Numbered from the stretch's first letter, positions 12,201 through 22,030 are shown. The stretch is DNA of 64,000 nt from Dendrophyllia cribrosa (GCA_024195265.1 JAJLRJ010000002.1:17120941-17184940); one strand, 5' to 3'. Program-made: numbers and translations. The notes: a model not told the origin generated them from the sequence alone.

Positions 12201-14078
12201 TTTACGACTTGGCAAAAGTAGGTCGCACTTGTCTTTGCGGTGATTTTCCGTTATAATGACGAACGAATTGCACGTGCAACGTCGATCAATCAGCGGGCGG
12301 CGGTGTTTTTAAAGTTTTATTTGTCTGCCCAGTTCGTTTCTCTGAAAAGTGTAGGTCGCACTTGTCTTTGCCAAGTCAGACACTTAAATAAATTGAAATT
12401 CGATAAAAATGTACAAAATTGTCCCAAGTGCGATTTGGGCCTAATAGGCATAAATCCAAATACAGTTTGACTTCACACATTCTCGCATGAAATTCTCACG
12501 TGTAAGCTACGTATGAATAAGATTATTGTAAACAAGTGAAAATCGCTTACTTGTCGCTTTCTCCGTTCACTCAAAACTTTGTGAACCTTCGGGCAGGACG
12601 GTGTCTCTTGTAGGAATGGAGCCCGTGATTAGGTTTCGTTTCCTTTTATAGCCCAATGAAAATACCAGGATGTTTTCAAAACAACTAGGCTCAAAACCTG
12701 TTGATCGATGTGGTGCCGCCGGATGAATTTCAGCCATTTCGCCCTCACTGAAGGCCCTTGTTGGAAAGAGATGCATCGAAATGCCTGGTGTATAGCTAGT
12801 ATTTTTACAGCTTTCAATGTTTGGCGCTCCGGCCGCACAATATCTCCCGCCTTTCTTCTTATCGCCCTTCTCTCTTGCTGCCATTTTGTGCTACGAGACA
12901 AATCACATGACGTCACACAAGCAAGTCACATGACATTTTGGCCGCGCGCTCGGGAGGACACTTTTGAAGTCAACATACGCGTGTTTTGAGGGCGAAAAAA
13001 GGGTTTTTTAAATCTTTTTGACACATTTTTATTTCAGAACATTTTTTTATACATATCAAAGAACCGAAAACAGCAAAAAACAAATTCGTGTCATATACAC
13101 TTTAAAGGCACGTGCACCATTATATCTGAGGCTTACCTGGTACTTAGATGTTTTAGCTAAAGGCAGGCGTAACAAGTCATGGTGTCTGGTGTTATACTTT
13201 CACTAGTACGGATATGACTTTCCCTACGAATCCACGTATTTCAAAGCAGTCGTTGACTCTTGTGACCTTGCGCATGTTCATTTCCCTTGTTTGTTTTTCA
13301 TCAGGTGAGATCCCAGGACATGTCATTGGTAGAATTCTCCTTGGTATCAGACACGGACGATAGACGAGTGGAATACGAGATAGAAGTGGTTGGAAAAAAC
13401 CCTAAATCATTCAAGAAAGTATGGGTGGAATTTAAAAGCAAAGTAACAGGCCAGAGAGCGTTAGTGTACGTCTCTTACTCGGCCCCTTATGGGGGAGCCG
13501 TCCCCATTTTGTTGCCAGGTGGTGCTGTGAGCAGTGAACAGTGCCCGACGGTCACAGCAGCACCAGCAGACAGGAGCTTCCAAGGTTTCCTTCTCGCCCT
13601 GCTCGGCCACACAAGTGCCTGGATTATTGGCTTCTCCATCTTTTTCGGGTTGCTCATTCTTGCGTTAATCTTGTGCTGCACCCCACGGCACAGGGGTGTT
13701 GGTCCAGATGGTGTTATGACCAGTCCTGTATCCAGATCTACCAGCCCTTACGGAGGTACCCCTATTCATGGCAGCCCATACGACCAAGTGTCATATCATG
13801 GGTCATCCGTGGGGGCCTACTCCGGTGGAAGAGGCACTTACATGGCTTCACCAGCGGGTGCTTACTCTGGGTACCATGGTGATGCATCAGCTCGGTCCAT
13901 TCCCGAGGAACACGATGATACACGCCGAGAGATGCGTACGACTACATACACAAGACGTACCAAGACTGCCAGCCGTACGTATCTTTCTGAAGATGCCCCT
14001 CAGGCGCCTGGAAGCGCACTTCCCTTAGGTCGCGTCTCTCCCAATAAATCTCCTGGACTCTTTAGTGTCACTCAATAA
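210..14078 (+). CDS. NUP210: Nuclear pore membrane glycoprotein gp210, C-terminal half (11 exons, 5' end outside window)
   Basis: gp210 is a single-pass membrane protein of the nuclear pore ring, with a large lumenal part of Ig-like repeats. Exons: 210-389, 1160-1240, 2062-2190, 3285-3440, 3843-3928, 5261-5456, 5789-5961, 6332-6416, 8335-8464, 9856-10571, 13305-14078. All phases join, giving about 901 residues; vertebrate gp210 has about 1,890. The order of segments follows vertebrate gp210: GGPSPQ in the first exon, QTNRDG across exons 5/6, NQTAVVHV in exon 6, VWDPSSVNIADYIR in exon 9, WSSSNSRVININ in exon 10. The last exon encodes a membrane span (IIGFSIFFGLLILALILCC) and a Ser/Gly/Tyr-rich tail of about 130 residues. 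Intron 7 has a GC donor at 5962. The first acceptor (207-209) is the least certain. No convincing poly(A) signal lies close downstream; an AATAAA at 15738 is 1.7 kb away. Confidence 0.95.
463..857. repeat. TIR element, TA-flanked (CCGYGTGGYACTAAATTT family)
   Basis: This lies in NUP210 intron 1. The left end (TACCGTGTGGTACTAAATTT) is mirrored at the right end (AAATTTAGTGCCACGCGGTA), so both ends are flanked by TA, as in Tc1/mariner-type MITEs. The interior is rich in CGCAAAAA-like words. A related copy lies at about 4050-4351. No coding capacity is seen. Confidence 0.7.
1337..1544 (-). mobile_element. tRNA-derived SINE
   Basis: Read on the minus strand, the head carries RNA polymerase III boxes: A box TGGTGTAGTGGTGAGAGC and B box GGTTCGATCC. 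It is followed by a body containing TTCTCCGGGTACTCCGG and CTCCTCAAAAACC, words typical of widespread invertebrate SINE bodies. The element lies antisense in NUP210 intron 2. The anticodon region is not that of a working tRNA, so I call it a SINE. Confidence 0.75.
2011..2036. repeat. (ATG)n microsatellite
   Basis: About nine ATG/GAT triplets in a row, ending 25 bases before the acceptor of NUP210 exon 3. It makes spurious poly-Asp, poly-Ser and poly-Met reading frames on both strands. Confidence 0.9.
2451..2595. repeat. Foldback MITE
   Basis: A nearly perfect hairpin with arms of about 60 bases. The left arm contains CTGATCCCTCGGGAAACAGT and the right arm ACTGTTTCCCAAGGGATCAG; the outer ends are TAACGAAT and TTTGTTA. 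It lies in NUP210 intron 3 and has no coding content. Confidence 0.8.
4050..4351. repeat. Diverged copy of the 463-857 repeat
   Basis: It shares with 463-857 the ordered words CGATTCGCAAAAAAA, AAATTTACTCC, CACGTCATGTAAA, GTTGGTGCCCACT, GAACGCGACT and AAAATCGCCCAT. The right end runs into a short ATA/ATAAT repeat. It lies in NUP210 intron 5. Confidence 0.6.
4401..4520. repeat. MITE with GGGCCGAGTTGTTCGAA ends
   Basis: Terminal inverted repeats GGGCCGAGTTGTTCGAA and TTTGAACAACTCGGCCC flank a 120-base element in which AATCCAGGATTA recurs. A longer relative with similar ends lies at 7095-7335. It is in NUP210 intron 5. Confidence 0.8.
4525..4622 (-). mobile_element. SINE fragment, tRNA-like head
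   Basis: The plus strand reads GTCCAACACGCCAACCGCTG followed by TACCGCCGCG. On the minus strand this is an A-box-like head (GGTACAGCGGTTGGCGTG). The same head recurs, diverged, at 42745-42838. No intact B box is visible, so this is a partial copy. Confidence 0.5.
4640..4935 (+). pseudogene. LINE reverse transcriptase relic (CR1/jockey-like)
   Basis: The translation shows broken but ordered reverse-transcriptase landmarks: FVDFHKVF (palm, normally F-D-F-S-K-A-F), then LLLQKLHEF, then SSLPIKCGVPQGSVLGPIF, which is the conserved block before the YADD motif in CR1/jockey-type LINEs. Stop codons and frame changes lie between the blocks. It is cut off on the right by the inverted repeat at about 4938. 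It lies in NUP210 intron 5 and is not part of that gene. Confidence 0.75.
4938..5175. repeat. Large foldback inverted repeat
   Basis: Arms of about 90 bases (roughly 4958-5047 and 5063-5149) around a short centre (AGTAGACGTCGTTTCG). Matching words include TTGCAGGTTGCAGCCCTGAT against ATCAGGGCTGCAACCTGCAA, and AAATTTTCATGTTGCAGAAA against TTTCTGCAACATGAAAATTT. It ends about 85 bases before the acceptor of NUP210 exon 6. Confidence 0.85.
5980..6242. repeat. TA-flanked MITE, family A, copy 1
   Basis: The ends are GAGCGATTTCAATTGAGTGTC and a mirrored GACACTCGATTGAAAACCGCTC. The interior has CAATCACAACAGACGCAGAC, GCCAAGCGCGGGAAAACGCG and TTGATTGGTTGAAAAAGTGG, all shared with the other copies. It lies in NUP210 intron 7, 18 bases after the GC donor. 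Confidence 0.85.
6547..6811. repeat. TA-flanked MITE, family A, copy 2
   Basis: Flanked by TA on both sides (6545-6546 and 6812-6813). It shares GCCAAGCGCGGGAAAATACA and CAATCGCAAAGCGTTGCAAT with the other copies but is more diverged, especially at the left end. It lies in NUP210 intron 8. Confidence 0.75.
7095..7335. repeat. MITE with GGGCCCGGTTGTTCGAA ends
   Basis: The left end GGGCCCGGTTGTTCGAAAGC faces a right end with TTTAAACAACCCGACCC. Sub-terminal AACCCAGGATTAA and CCTGGGTTAGC words also mirror. Longer relative of the element at 4401-4520. It lies in NUP210 intron 8. Confidence 0.75.
7424..7698. repeat. TA-flanked MITE, family A, copy 3
   Basis: The ends GAGCGGGTTTCAATTGAGT and ACTCAATTGAAAACCGCCC are flanked by TA at 7422-7423 and 7699-7700, a clear target-site duplication. 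The interior is in the opposite orientation to copies 1 and 4 (CCCGCGCTTGGTGCCGGC). It lies in NUP210 intron 8. Confidence 0.9.
7829..8306. repeat. TTAA-flanked TIR element
   Basis: TTAA at 7829-7832 and 8303-8306 bounds imperfect inverted ends (AGGTACCCTGCAGT and ACTGCAAGTTCCCT). An internal inverted pair (CTTGGTGTTGCGGA and TCCGCAACACCAAG) spans about 7917-8035. The TTAA target suggests a piggyBac-type MITE. A 113-codon open frame inside it is not a recognisable protein. It ends 28 bases before NUP210 exon 9. Confidence 0.65.
8488..8510 (+). repeat. Poly(G) tract
   Basis: A run of 23 G starts 24 bases after the donor of NUP210 exon 9. Tracts like this can fold as G-quadruplexes, and their length is often uncertain in assemblies. 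Confidence 0.9.
9244..9434. repeat. Foldback inverted repeat
   Basis: Arms mirror over about 70 bases: AGCCGAATCGG against CTAGTCGGCTTCG outside, TTTCGATATATTAAAATTCT against CTTAATATGTCGAAA in the middle, and CCGAGGCTTAGGGGAAT against ATTCCCCTAAGCCTCGG inside. It lies in NUP210 intron 9. Confidence 0.75.
9544..9822. repeat. TA-flanked MITE, family A, copy 4
   Basis: TA at 9542-9543 and 9823-9824 flanks the ends GGGCAGTTTTCAATTAAGTG and CACTCAATTGAAAACTGCTC. It has the same orientation and interior as copy 1. It stops only 33 bases before NUP210 exon 10, so the last intron bases (CTTCTTTCATCATCTTAAAG) are the only non-MITE acceptor sequence. Confidence 0.9.
10785..11200 (-). mobile_element. 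Retroelement 3'-end fragment
   Basis: On the minus strand a diverged sequence ends with AGCTAAATTGGATGTCCCTG and a TAAA-rich tail. The same block, with the same tail, recurs in the F-box gene intron at about 24760-25060. Further matching pieces at 13060-13150 (CATTATATCTGAGG, TTTTAGCTAAAGGC) suggest the copy was split by the insertion at 11257. I infer a LINE or SINE 3' end; no coding part is present. Confidence 0.5.
11257..12441. mobile_element. TA-flanked TIR element carrying a nested MITE
   Basis: Ends GGCCCAAATCGCACTTG and CAAGTGCGATTTGGGCC are flanked by TA (11255-11256 and 12442-12443). The interior has no recognisable transposase. A second inverted-repeat element sits inside it at 11419-11772, so the larger element is older. 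It lies in the last NUP210 intron. Confidence 0.8.
11419..11772. repeat. Nested MITE (GGTTGTTTACCATTTAC ends)
   Basis: Inverted ends GGTTGTTTACCATTTAC and GTAAATGGTAAACAACC enclose several internal copies of the TACCATTT and AATGGTA words in both orientations. It is inserted in the element at 11257-12441. Confidence 0.85.
12567..12884 (-). pseudogene. THAP-domain relic
   Basis: THAP domains are C2CH zinc DNA-binding modules found in P-element-type transposases and host regulators. On the minus strand one frame reads MAAREKGDKKKGGRYC and later GISMHLFP. A second frame continues GPSVRAKWLKFIRRHHIDQ. The first frame returns with FEPSCFEN and KRNLITGSIPT. These are, in order, the first cysteine region, the MHxFP block, the W-x-x-x-I/L-R helix, the cysteine before the F-x-x-x-C-F-E turn, and the closing AVPT-like block of a THAP domain. 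At least two frame changes break it. It lies antisense in the last NUP210 intron, just right of the TA-flanked element. It could be a transposon relic or a retrocopy of a host gene. Confidence 0.7.
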
Positions 14079-15315
14079 CTCAATGTAGGTTTACTTTTTT
14101 GAAATGACTTCGTTAAACATGAAGTTTGGATATGAAGTGGGCCTTGCCTGACATCGTCATTGTTAATCAACTACTTAAAGTGTAAACAACAGAGAAACAG
14201 TCTGCATCTTTTCTACAAAACAAACACTCGAAGAGACTTTTTAATGCTCTTCAAGTTTCTAGGGAACTGTTACTGGATTAGAGATTACGAGATAGGAAAG
14301 AATGCATGGAGAACAGAGAACAGTGCATACATTTTTCATGGCTCGTGCTGTTTGTGGGCCTTGTGTTTATCACAAGGAAAGTAACGAGTTCGTTAAAGGG
14401 GTCTATGTTTCATGTGGGTTGCCAAAGGCCCCTGTCCGCTTAATGAGGCGAGTCAGGCGCATAAGACGAGATGATCGCCGCTGCCAGCCATGTTTTCCTG
14501 TGCCTGCACTCACTTTACTCAGCAGAATCTTCCGCGTCTGCACTCACTTTACTCAGCAGATTCTCCCTTCAGCGAAATCTTCCTTGAGCCTCTGAAGAGG
14601 AGAGAGCCATTAGGCCACAGTACGCTTGAAAGCCACATTGTTAATAATTATATCTAGTTATTCATTTCAGTGACATGTTTTCTGCAATTGAAACTTACGA
14701 TTTTGACAAACCGCGACTACCTAAAACATTTCCTTACTCATTAAACATAAATATCGATATTTACCAGAACAATCAGTGATCAACGCTCTTTATTCTTACT
14801 TGAGTCGCTTAAAAACTCGTTTCTCTGGAATAGTGAAATAGAGCCCGATCACGGGTTAATAACAGAACTATAGATCAACACTATATTTTCTATTATCGTT
14901 ACAAATCAGATCGTTCGAAATCAAATAGGTCGTTTCCAAAGAACCTTTTGTCTCCGTTCAGTGACAAGTGAGAAACCTTTCGTCTGAATATTAATTTGCA
15001 TCAACATGAAAGTTAACTCATTATCTCATGAAACTAGCAATGCCATTTATATTTGAGAATTCTTGTGTGATATTCTTAGTCTTGTATATATGTGGGTGTG
15101 ACGAGCTTTTGTTGCATAAAAATGTAATGTAATGCTTTGGTGATTTTTTCTGTTTTCATTGTGGGGAATTCTGCTCTTACACATCCTCCATGACCCAGGG
15201 GCAGTTAGTCGGGGCCGAACGAAGTAAACCCCGGCAAGTTGGCCTTTCTTGAAAACTTTCTTTCCGCCGATTTTTGCCGGTTTTAACCTCGTGCCGTCCC
15301 AACCAACCGCCCCTG

Positions 15316-15481
15316 CAGGGCCGTAGCCAGGAAAAAAAAAGGACTGAGGCAATATACATGGTTAAATTCCTCGCCTAGCTATTGAGGGTCTTTGTGATAT
15401 GCGATGACTACGTTTAAACAAAACACAGAGATCATGACTGAGGCAAGTGCCTCGGTTTGCCTCATACTGGCTACGGCCCTG
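15316..15481. repeat. MITE with CAGGGCCGTAGCCAG ends
   Basis: Inverted ends CAGGGCCGTAGCCAG and CTGGCTACGGCCCTG are flanked by CCCTG on both sides, a possible 5-bp target duplication. The ends resemble hAT-type MITEs, though those usually duplicate 8 bp. No coding content. Confidence 0.75.
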
Positions 15482-16273
15482 CCCTGGATCTCCGAGGATG
15501 CTTTTACTAAGCAGTAATTTGTGATTAGGTTTTCCCTTTCCGAGGTTAAAAAGATTGGAGTAAAGAAATTTTATTAAACGCAAGAAAAAGGCAGAGCTCA
15601 ATTACAGAAGTGCAAAGTTATAAGGAACAGGAAGGCTTGATCGCAGGTTAGCCAAGTTCTCAGAATGTTAAATTTATAAAATTGTTTTCGTGGTGTGTTA
15701 ATTGGCTCTTATTTATTCTGAGTTAACATTTAATAACAATAAAAGTTTACAAAAAACAATAGTGCTTACTGTGATTGCTACAGAATAAAATGAATAGAAC
15801 GAGCATGACCGCAGTTCAGTCATTAGCAGTTTGACTTCAAATTAAACCGGAAGGATATTAGCCACGGTTACGGTTACACGAGTCAACTTTTACCTAAGTA
15901 AATAGCAAATTTACCTGGGTAAATTGGTTTAACCGAAGTGGTCTCGCTACGGTAAATGGCATTTCTTCATTTCCCATGGTAGATCATTCCGCGGTGTAAC
16001 CGCACTGTAGAATTTCCATTCCTAGGTAAAAGCCTACTTCGATAGAAGGGTCGATTTCGTTTTCCCAGGTAAACCACCTCTCCCTTTCGCGCGTTCCTCT
16101 ACCACTACCACGATCACCACCGTTTTTTGGTTGCGAGTGCTGAATTTGGTGTTAGTCGTCATATTGGTTTTGCAATGCGTCTTTTGCCTTCCAGCCTGAC
16201 TCCCACCCCTTTGGTCGCATCTTTAGACTCACCTCAGTCCGCGATTTAATTAACTTTATAGCACTCGTCACCG

Positions 16274-16299
16274 CCCCCCCCCCCCCCCCCCCCCCCCCC
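16274..16299. repeat. Poly(C) tract
   Basis: A run of 26 C in intergenic DNA, equivalent to poly(G) on the minus strand. Confidence 0.9.
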
Positions 16300-16528
16300 G
16301 CAACTACGCTGGATTGTCGAGTTCTATTTTATGCACATATTACTGAATCTTGGACATTGCTGTTGTGATGAGCATGACTTTGTCGAATATAACACTAGCG
16401 CCCTGTCATTAAACTCGCAGAGAATCATGCAGAAAAAGGCAATTTGAAGTCATCAATGCCGTTTTTTATTACTGTGGAAGCAAATTGCTAGCAAACTGTC
16501 CAAAACGTTGATTGTAACATGAAAACTA

Positions 16529-16689
16529 AGGGTGCTTACCATTTGTCAGAACTGGTCGGCCAGAACAGTTAGTTCGTGAACAGAATGTACCTTTTTAAAG
16601 ACATGTTCCTTCAATTCCATCAAACTAATACATGCTATCTACCAATTGACTGGCCCGGCCGGCCAGTCCTGACAAATGGTAAGCGCCCT
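16529..16689. repeat. MITE with AGGGTGCTTACCATTTGTC ends
   Basis: The left arm has GTGCTTACCATTTGTCAGAA and CTGGTCGGCCAG; the right arm has CTGGCCCGGCCGGCCAG and TGACAAATGGTAAGCGCC. A foldback element with no coding content. Confidence 0.8.
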
Positions 16690-16877
16690 AAGTTTCTTTT
16701 TCGTTCGGGGTCAAATAAATCGACTTTTGGTTTCGGGCATGCGCAGAAAGTTTTGACTTCTTTTTCTTCGTTCTTACCACTTTTTTTTTCTCGTTGCTGG
16801 CCTTTCACAAGGCTTTATGAAGTATAAAAGTTTCCCAGAAAACGCTGAAGAAAGTGAAATTTTTTAACAAGTGGCAA

Positions 16878-19800
16878 AAGGTACAAGGTACAAAAGTTTC
16901 TATTGCTCCTGATCACAAAGCAGTAAAACTTAGTTTGACTGTTACGAAAAAAAGACGCGGACAGGGTCTATGGAAATTCAACAATTCTCTTGTAGAAGAT
17001 GAAGAATATAAAAAACTTATAAAAGAAAATTATCCTAACATAATAAATAAATACTCGGATGTGGAAGACAAAAGGTTAAAGTGGGAACTTATCAAAATGG
17101 AAATAAGAGCGCTTACAATCCCTTATTCCAAAAACAAACAAAAAAAGCTTCGTATAAAGGAACAAGACCTAGGGGACCGATTAGAGGAGCTCGACAATCT
17201 CCTCTCTCAAAATGTCGATGTAGATGATACAAGCGAAACTCAGCAACGGGAATATACTCGATTAAAACAGGAACTTCATTTCTTATATGAAAACAAGGGA
17301 AAAGGTTCAATTCTTCGTTCTAAAGCTAGATGGACTGAGCAAGGTGAAAAACCAACAAAATATTTCTTTAATCTAGAAAAGCGAAACTATAACCGAAAAG
17401 TAATTAAAGAACTGAAACGGCCAGATGGAGATAACATTTCCAAAGAAGAAGACATATTATTGGAAATTGAAAATTTTTATAGAGATTTATATACGTCAAA
17501 CCATGTAGAGGATAAAAGCAGATTATTTGAAAATTTTGTCAGAAATCTTGAAATACCGAAACTCCAAAATACGGAACAAGACGAACTGAGAGAAATCACT
17601 CTTAAGGAATGTAGTGATGTTTTGCGGACGTTCGCAAGTGGAAAATCTCCCGGAGATGACGGATTTACCTGGGAGTTCTATAACTGTTTCTTTGACTTGT
17701 TGGGACAAGACTTAGTCGATTGTTTCAACGCAGCATTTAAAGAAGGCGAAATGTCAATCCGGCTCTCAAAAGCGAGGTGTAGTTACTCTAGTCCCAAAGG
17801 AAGATTCAGACCTAGCTGATCTCGCAAACTGGCGACCGATAACTTTACTTAATATGGACTACAAAATTGCGTCCAAAATTGTAGCCAGGAGAATAGAAAA
17901 AGTTTTGACGCTCTTAATTAATCCAGATCAAACAGGTTTCATAAAAGGGAGGTATATAGGTCAAAATGTCAGGCAGATAAATGATATTCTTGAGCAAACA
18001 AAACTTCAAAACATTCCGGGGTTACTTCTGCAACTTGATTTTCGTAAAGCGTTTGACACTATTGAATGGGATTTCATCCAGAAGACACAAAAATTCAGAA
18101 AGTGCAGTTTTAAACAACGGCTTTTGTACCAACTACTTTAAGCTATCAAGAGGAGTGAGGCAAGGCTGCCCTTTGTCCCCCTATTTATTCATTCTTGCAG
18201 TTGAGTTACTAGCTTGTAAGATTAGACAAGACAAGGAAATACATGGTATAACTATCTTTCGGAAAGAATTTAAAATAGGCCAATTCGCTGATGATACCAC
18301 TCTGTTTTGCAAGGACACGAACACCGTGCAAAAAGCTATTGTACGATTGAATGACTTCGGTGACCTATCAGGTTTGCGACTAAATCCATCAAAAACAAAA
18401 ACAATGTGGTTGGGACCCTGGAGGTATTGCAAAGAAACACCTTTCGGATTCAAATGGCCAAAAGAGCCGATAAGAGCCTTAGGGATATTTATATCCTATG
18501 ATGAAAAAAAAAATGACCAATACAATTTTAAAGAAAAAATTCAAAAAATAGATACTATTCATGGCACCTGGCAGTCCCGAAACCTTACACTATTTGGAAG
18601 ATGTCTTATAACTAAAAGCCTTGGCATTTCGCAGCTGGTTCATTCTACTTCGATTCTTGATATCCCTAAAAAATGCATTCAAGATGTTAATTCTATGATA
18701 TTTAAATTTATATGGAAAAACAAGAAAGACAAAATCAATCGTAAAGTCATGTTTCAAGACTACGACAATGGAGGTCTACGTGCGCCTAGCATAGAAACTA
18801 TGTCCAAATCACTCAAATTGGCATGGATCTCGAGATTTTTAATAAACGACCAAACGGGCAGTGAATCCTGGAAGGTTATACCAAACTATTATTTTGATAA
18901 ATATGGTGGCTTAAAATTCCTGTTACACTGTAACTATGATGAAAAGTTCCTCGAGCAGGCAAAATTCCCGAACTTCTACAAGCAGATCTTACTATATTTC
19001 TCTGAACTTAAAGCATCTTATAATCCAGAATCCGATCAGGAATTGATTCTATTTAATAACAAAGAAATTCGAATTAACAGTCAAACTATCTTTTATCGGA
19101 GCTGGTTCAGTAGTAATATTATTTTTATCCACGATCTGTTGAAGACGGATGGAAAAATTCTCCCTTACGCTGAGTTCATCCGAAAATACAAACTCAGTTG
19201 TAATTTCCTAACATACATGCAAGTTGTATCTGCAATACCTCAGACCCTCATTATTAAGGCAAGGATAAAATGCCTAGATAAAACTATTCTTCTTTCAGAA
19301 TATGAGTTTCAGCTGTCTCGGGATACTACCATAAATTTACTTAAATTAAAAAACAGGGATTACTACTGGCTTTTGATAAATAAGGACAAGCAAGTATTGA
19401 AGGCAAGCGTAAAGTGGGAAAGAGATTTACAGCCAGACATGGTGCGGATTGACTCTTTTTTTTAGTCGTGTAAAATATATTTCTAGAGAAAACAAGCTGA
19501 GAGAATTTTACTTCAAACTTTTGCACAGAATAGTTGTTACAAAAAGAGAACTGCATTTATTTGGTATTAAAAATGATATGCTTTGCATTTACTGTCGCGA
19601 AAATGATTCCATTATTCACACTTTTTCAAATTGTCACTGGTCTAAAGAGTTTTTCTTGGAAGTTATTAAGTGGTTTAACAAAGAAAATGGCACCTCTTTC
19701 TCCTTATCCCCAACGGAAATTCTCTTCGGCACGAGCTCCACCTCCAAGACTGACCTGATTACCAATAACTTAAACTGTACTCTCCTCTTTGCTAAATATT

Positions 19801-20151
19801 ACCTCTATACCCAAAAACTAGCACAGAAAAACCTATCTTTAGAGGAATTTGTAGTTAAATTAAACTGTAGATTTCATCTAGAAAAATCCCCTCTGTAAAA
19901 TAAAACATAAGTATTATATAATTTAAAATATATTGTTAACTACTATATAGAGTTACTAAATGATTAGTGCAGCTTCAGACTATAAACAAAAATTGAAATC
20001 GCCAATGCCAACCCAGTCTCGGAATGTCTAGTGTAGTGTATTGTTGTAACATCTTGTCATGTATTCCTTTGTATTGTAACCTTTTAAATCTGCTTGTTAC
20101 GTAAATGTTTTGTATAAATAAAAAAAAATTAATTAATTAAAAAAAAAAAAA
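16878..20151 (+). mobile_element. 5'-truncated L1-like LINE (ORF2 from end of endonuclease to tail)
   Basis: This is a non-LTR retrotransposon copy. Target-site duplications AACAAGTGGCAA flank it at 16866-16877 and 20152-20163, and it ends in an AATTAATTAA and poly(A) tail. The coding part starts near the last endonuclease motif (PDHKAVKL), passes GKSPGDDGFT and NWRPITLLNMDYKI, then palm motifs LQLDFRKAFDT, GVRQGCPLSPYLF and FADDTTLF, and ends with a C-terminal zinc knuckle (CIYC, then H and C). These traits point to the L1/Tx1 group. Three frame changes, near 17760, 18085 and 19460, split it into pieces, so it cannot encode one protein. ORF1 and most of the endonuclease are missing, as expected for a 5'-truncated insertion. 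Confidence 0.93.
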
Positions 20152-22030
20152 AACAAGTGGCAAGTGGTAGGAAGACCAGATTTTCCTGATTTTTCCAGTC
20201 AAATCTAATAGGTTTTTCGAGTGTAGATCTGGCGCAATTCACGAGAGTTCTCTCATTTGGGCACTTTCCGAAAGATTTCTTCCTTTAGCTTGAGTTACGT
20301 ACAAAGGACATCTTTTATCATAAAAGGGATGACGTCACAAATGGTAGAAGGACCGTGGTTCCGTCACGGGCGGATGAGGTGTCAATGGGTTAAATAAACG
20401 TTCCCACTAGGATACCCTTGCGTGTGGGTACATCACAAGTGTTGTGGAAGTGTAAATCAAATTTTTATCGCTCGCAGCCAGTTCCTTGTCTGAGATTACA
20501 AATTTTCCTTTCAAGAGTATTGATGAAATGATTACTGATTGTCAGAAATGTCAAAGGGCCCGCTGGTTATGGGCCGTTATGAAGTTGCTAACTTCAAAGA
20601 AGATAACAAAGTTATTGTATTTTTATTGGACGTACTACAACTGTTATGAACAAAAAAAAGGTTTGTATGAAAGAAATTCATGGCAACGGTTCCTTCAAAT
20701 AATGGCCTCAAGCAGACATAATAATGATGTCATTGAAGAAATAAGGAAATACTGAGCATTTCCTTGTTCCTTTGCATTGTTGGAGTATAAAGAAACAGGT
20801 TAGTCTTCAGTCAATCTCGCCCTCTGGGCCCTGAAGCTTCAGAGCATGCTTTATTTTGAACACCAAAGCACTGGTCAGTAACTCAACGCAGGAGATGTAA
20901 GTCAGCAGGAAAGGAAGGGGGGAGGAGGAGAAGCAATTTCGCCCATCTACACCTTGGAGATGAGGCATTGCTTTGAAATGACATCGCCAGTTTAGTTGTC
21001 ATTGTTGTTTTTTTTTTTGGGAGGGGGGGGGGGGTACCCTGAGAGAGATGAGAGCGTGAGGAAGGCCTCTGGTACCCAGGATAGGAGGGGGAGGTGGGGG
21101 GGGAGTTATTACATAATTAAAGGGGAATTGGGAATTTCAACATTCAATGCACTCTAAAGAAATCAAGGTAACCAAGTATACCATGCTAAAGCTGTCAATG
21201 TTGTAAAAAATGTAAACAAAGTTTCCGTGAAATTAATGCCACAAAGGTCGAGGGATGACTATTGAAACCACCAAATAAAACTCAAAACCTTGTTAAATTA
21301 CAAAACATTTTTAATATTCAACTTTTGTGACATACATGGTCAGCATTTCTTAATAGTATTATTAATATTATTCCAACATACAGTCAACTCTCCTCAGGTG
21401 GACACCCCTGTATGGCAGACACCTTCTACGATGGACATCCATAGAGTTCTGGCCAAATTTCACTTGTTCATCTGTAACTAAACTCTCTATAAGACAGACA
21501 CCTCTCTAAGGCGGGCAGCTAGGGTAGGTTATAAATGTATCCAGCTTAGACAGAACTCACTGTATACCATGTAACTTTACTTATCGAATTCCATTTTAAT
21601 TACATATTTTTAGTTATCTTAACTAAAAAGATATTTAGTCCACTTAAGTTGAATATCAAAAAAGTTGTTTAACAATTTTTGCTTGGGTGTTACTAGCAAG
21701 TATATGTACTGTTCTTATATGTACTCCTTAACTATATTATTTCCAAAAACACCAAGTTTGAAAATAAAAACAAAATCCCCAACTCCACTGGAACATTTTT
21801 AGGAAAGAAAACAGCGTATCAAGAAAGAACTGCCTAACAGTCTTTAATTTATTAAATACATCTATTTAGCACTTCATCTATGCAATCAAAAACAACCAAA
21901 TTTACACATATGGCTTGACCCTATAAAAGTAAAAAAGGCTATCATGGAATTTATCAATCTCTCCTCTATTGCAAAGTTAACTCATACTTAAAATTCACTG
22001 CTAACACCCAGGCAAAAATGCTCTAATTAA

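Larger units (their letters stand above)
14079..16528. other. Intergenic, NUP210 3' side
   Basis: No gene is supported here. It should contain the NUP210 3' UTR. Visible content: an imperfect tandem pair (CACTCACTTTACTCAGCAGA, twice in 14509-14570), the CAGGG-ended element at 15316-15481, a region with repeated TTACCTGGGTAAA-like words (about 15880-16080), and a poly(C) tract at 16274-16299. Confidence 0.7.

Noticed and set aside
16576..16827. 83-codon ORF upstream of the LINE
   Set aside because: It overlaps a MITE, and the LINE target duplication shows the element begins only at 16878.
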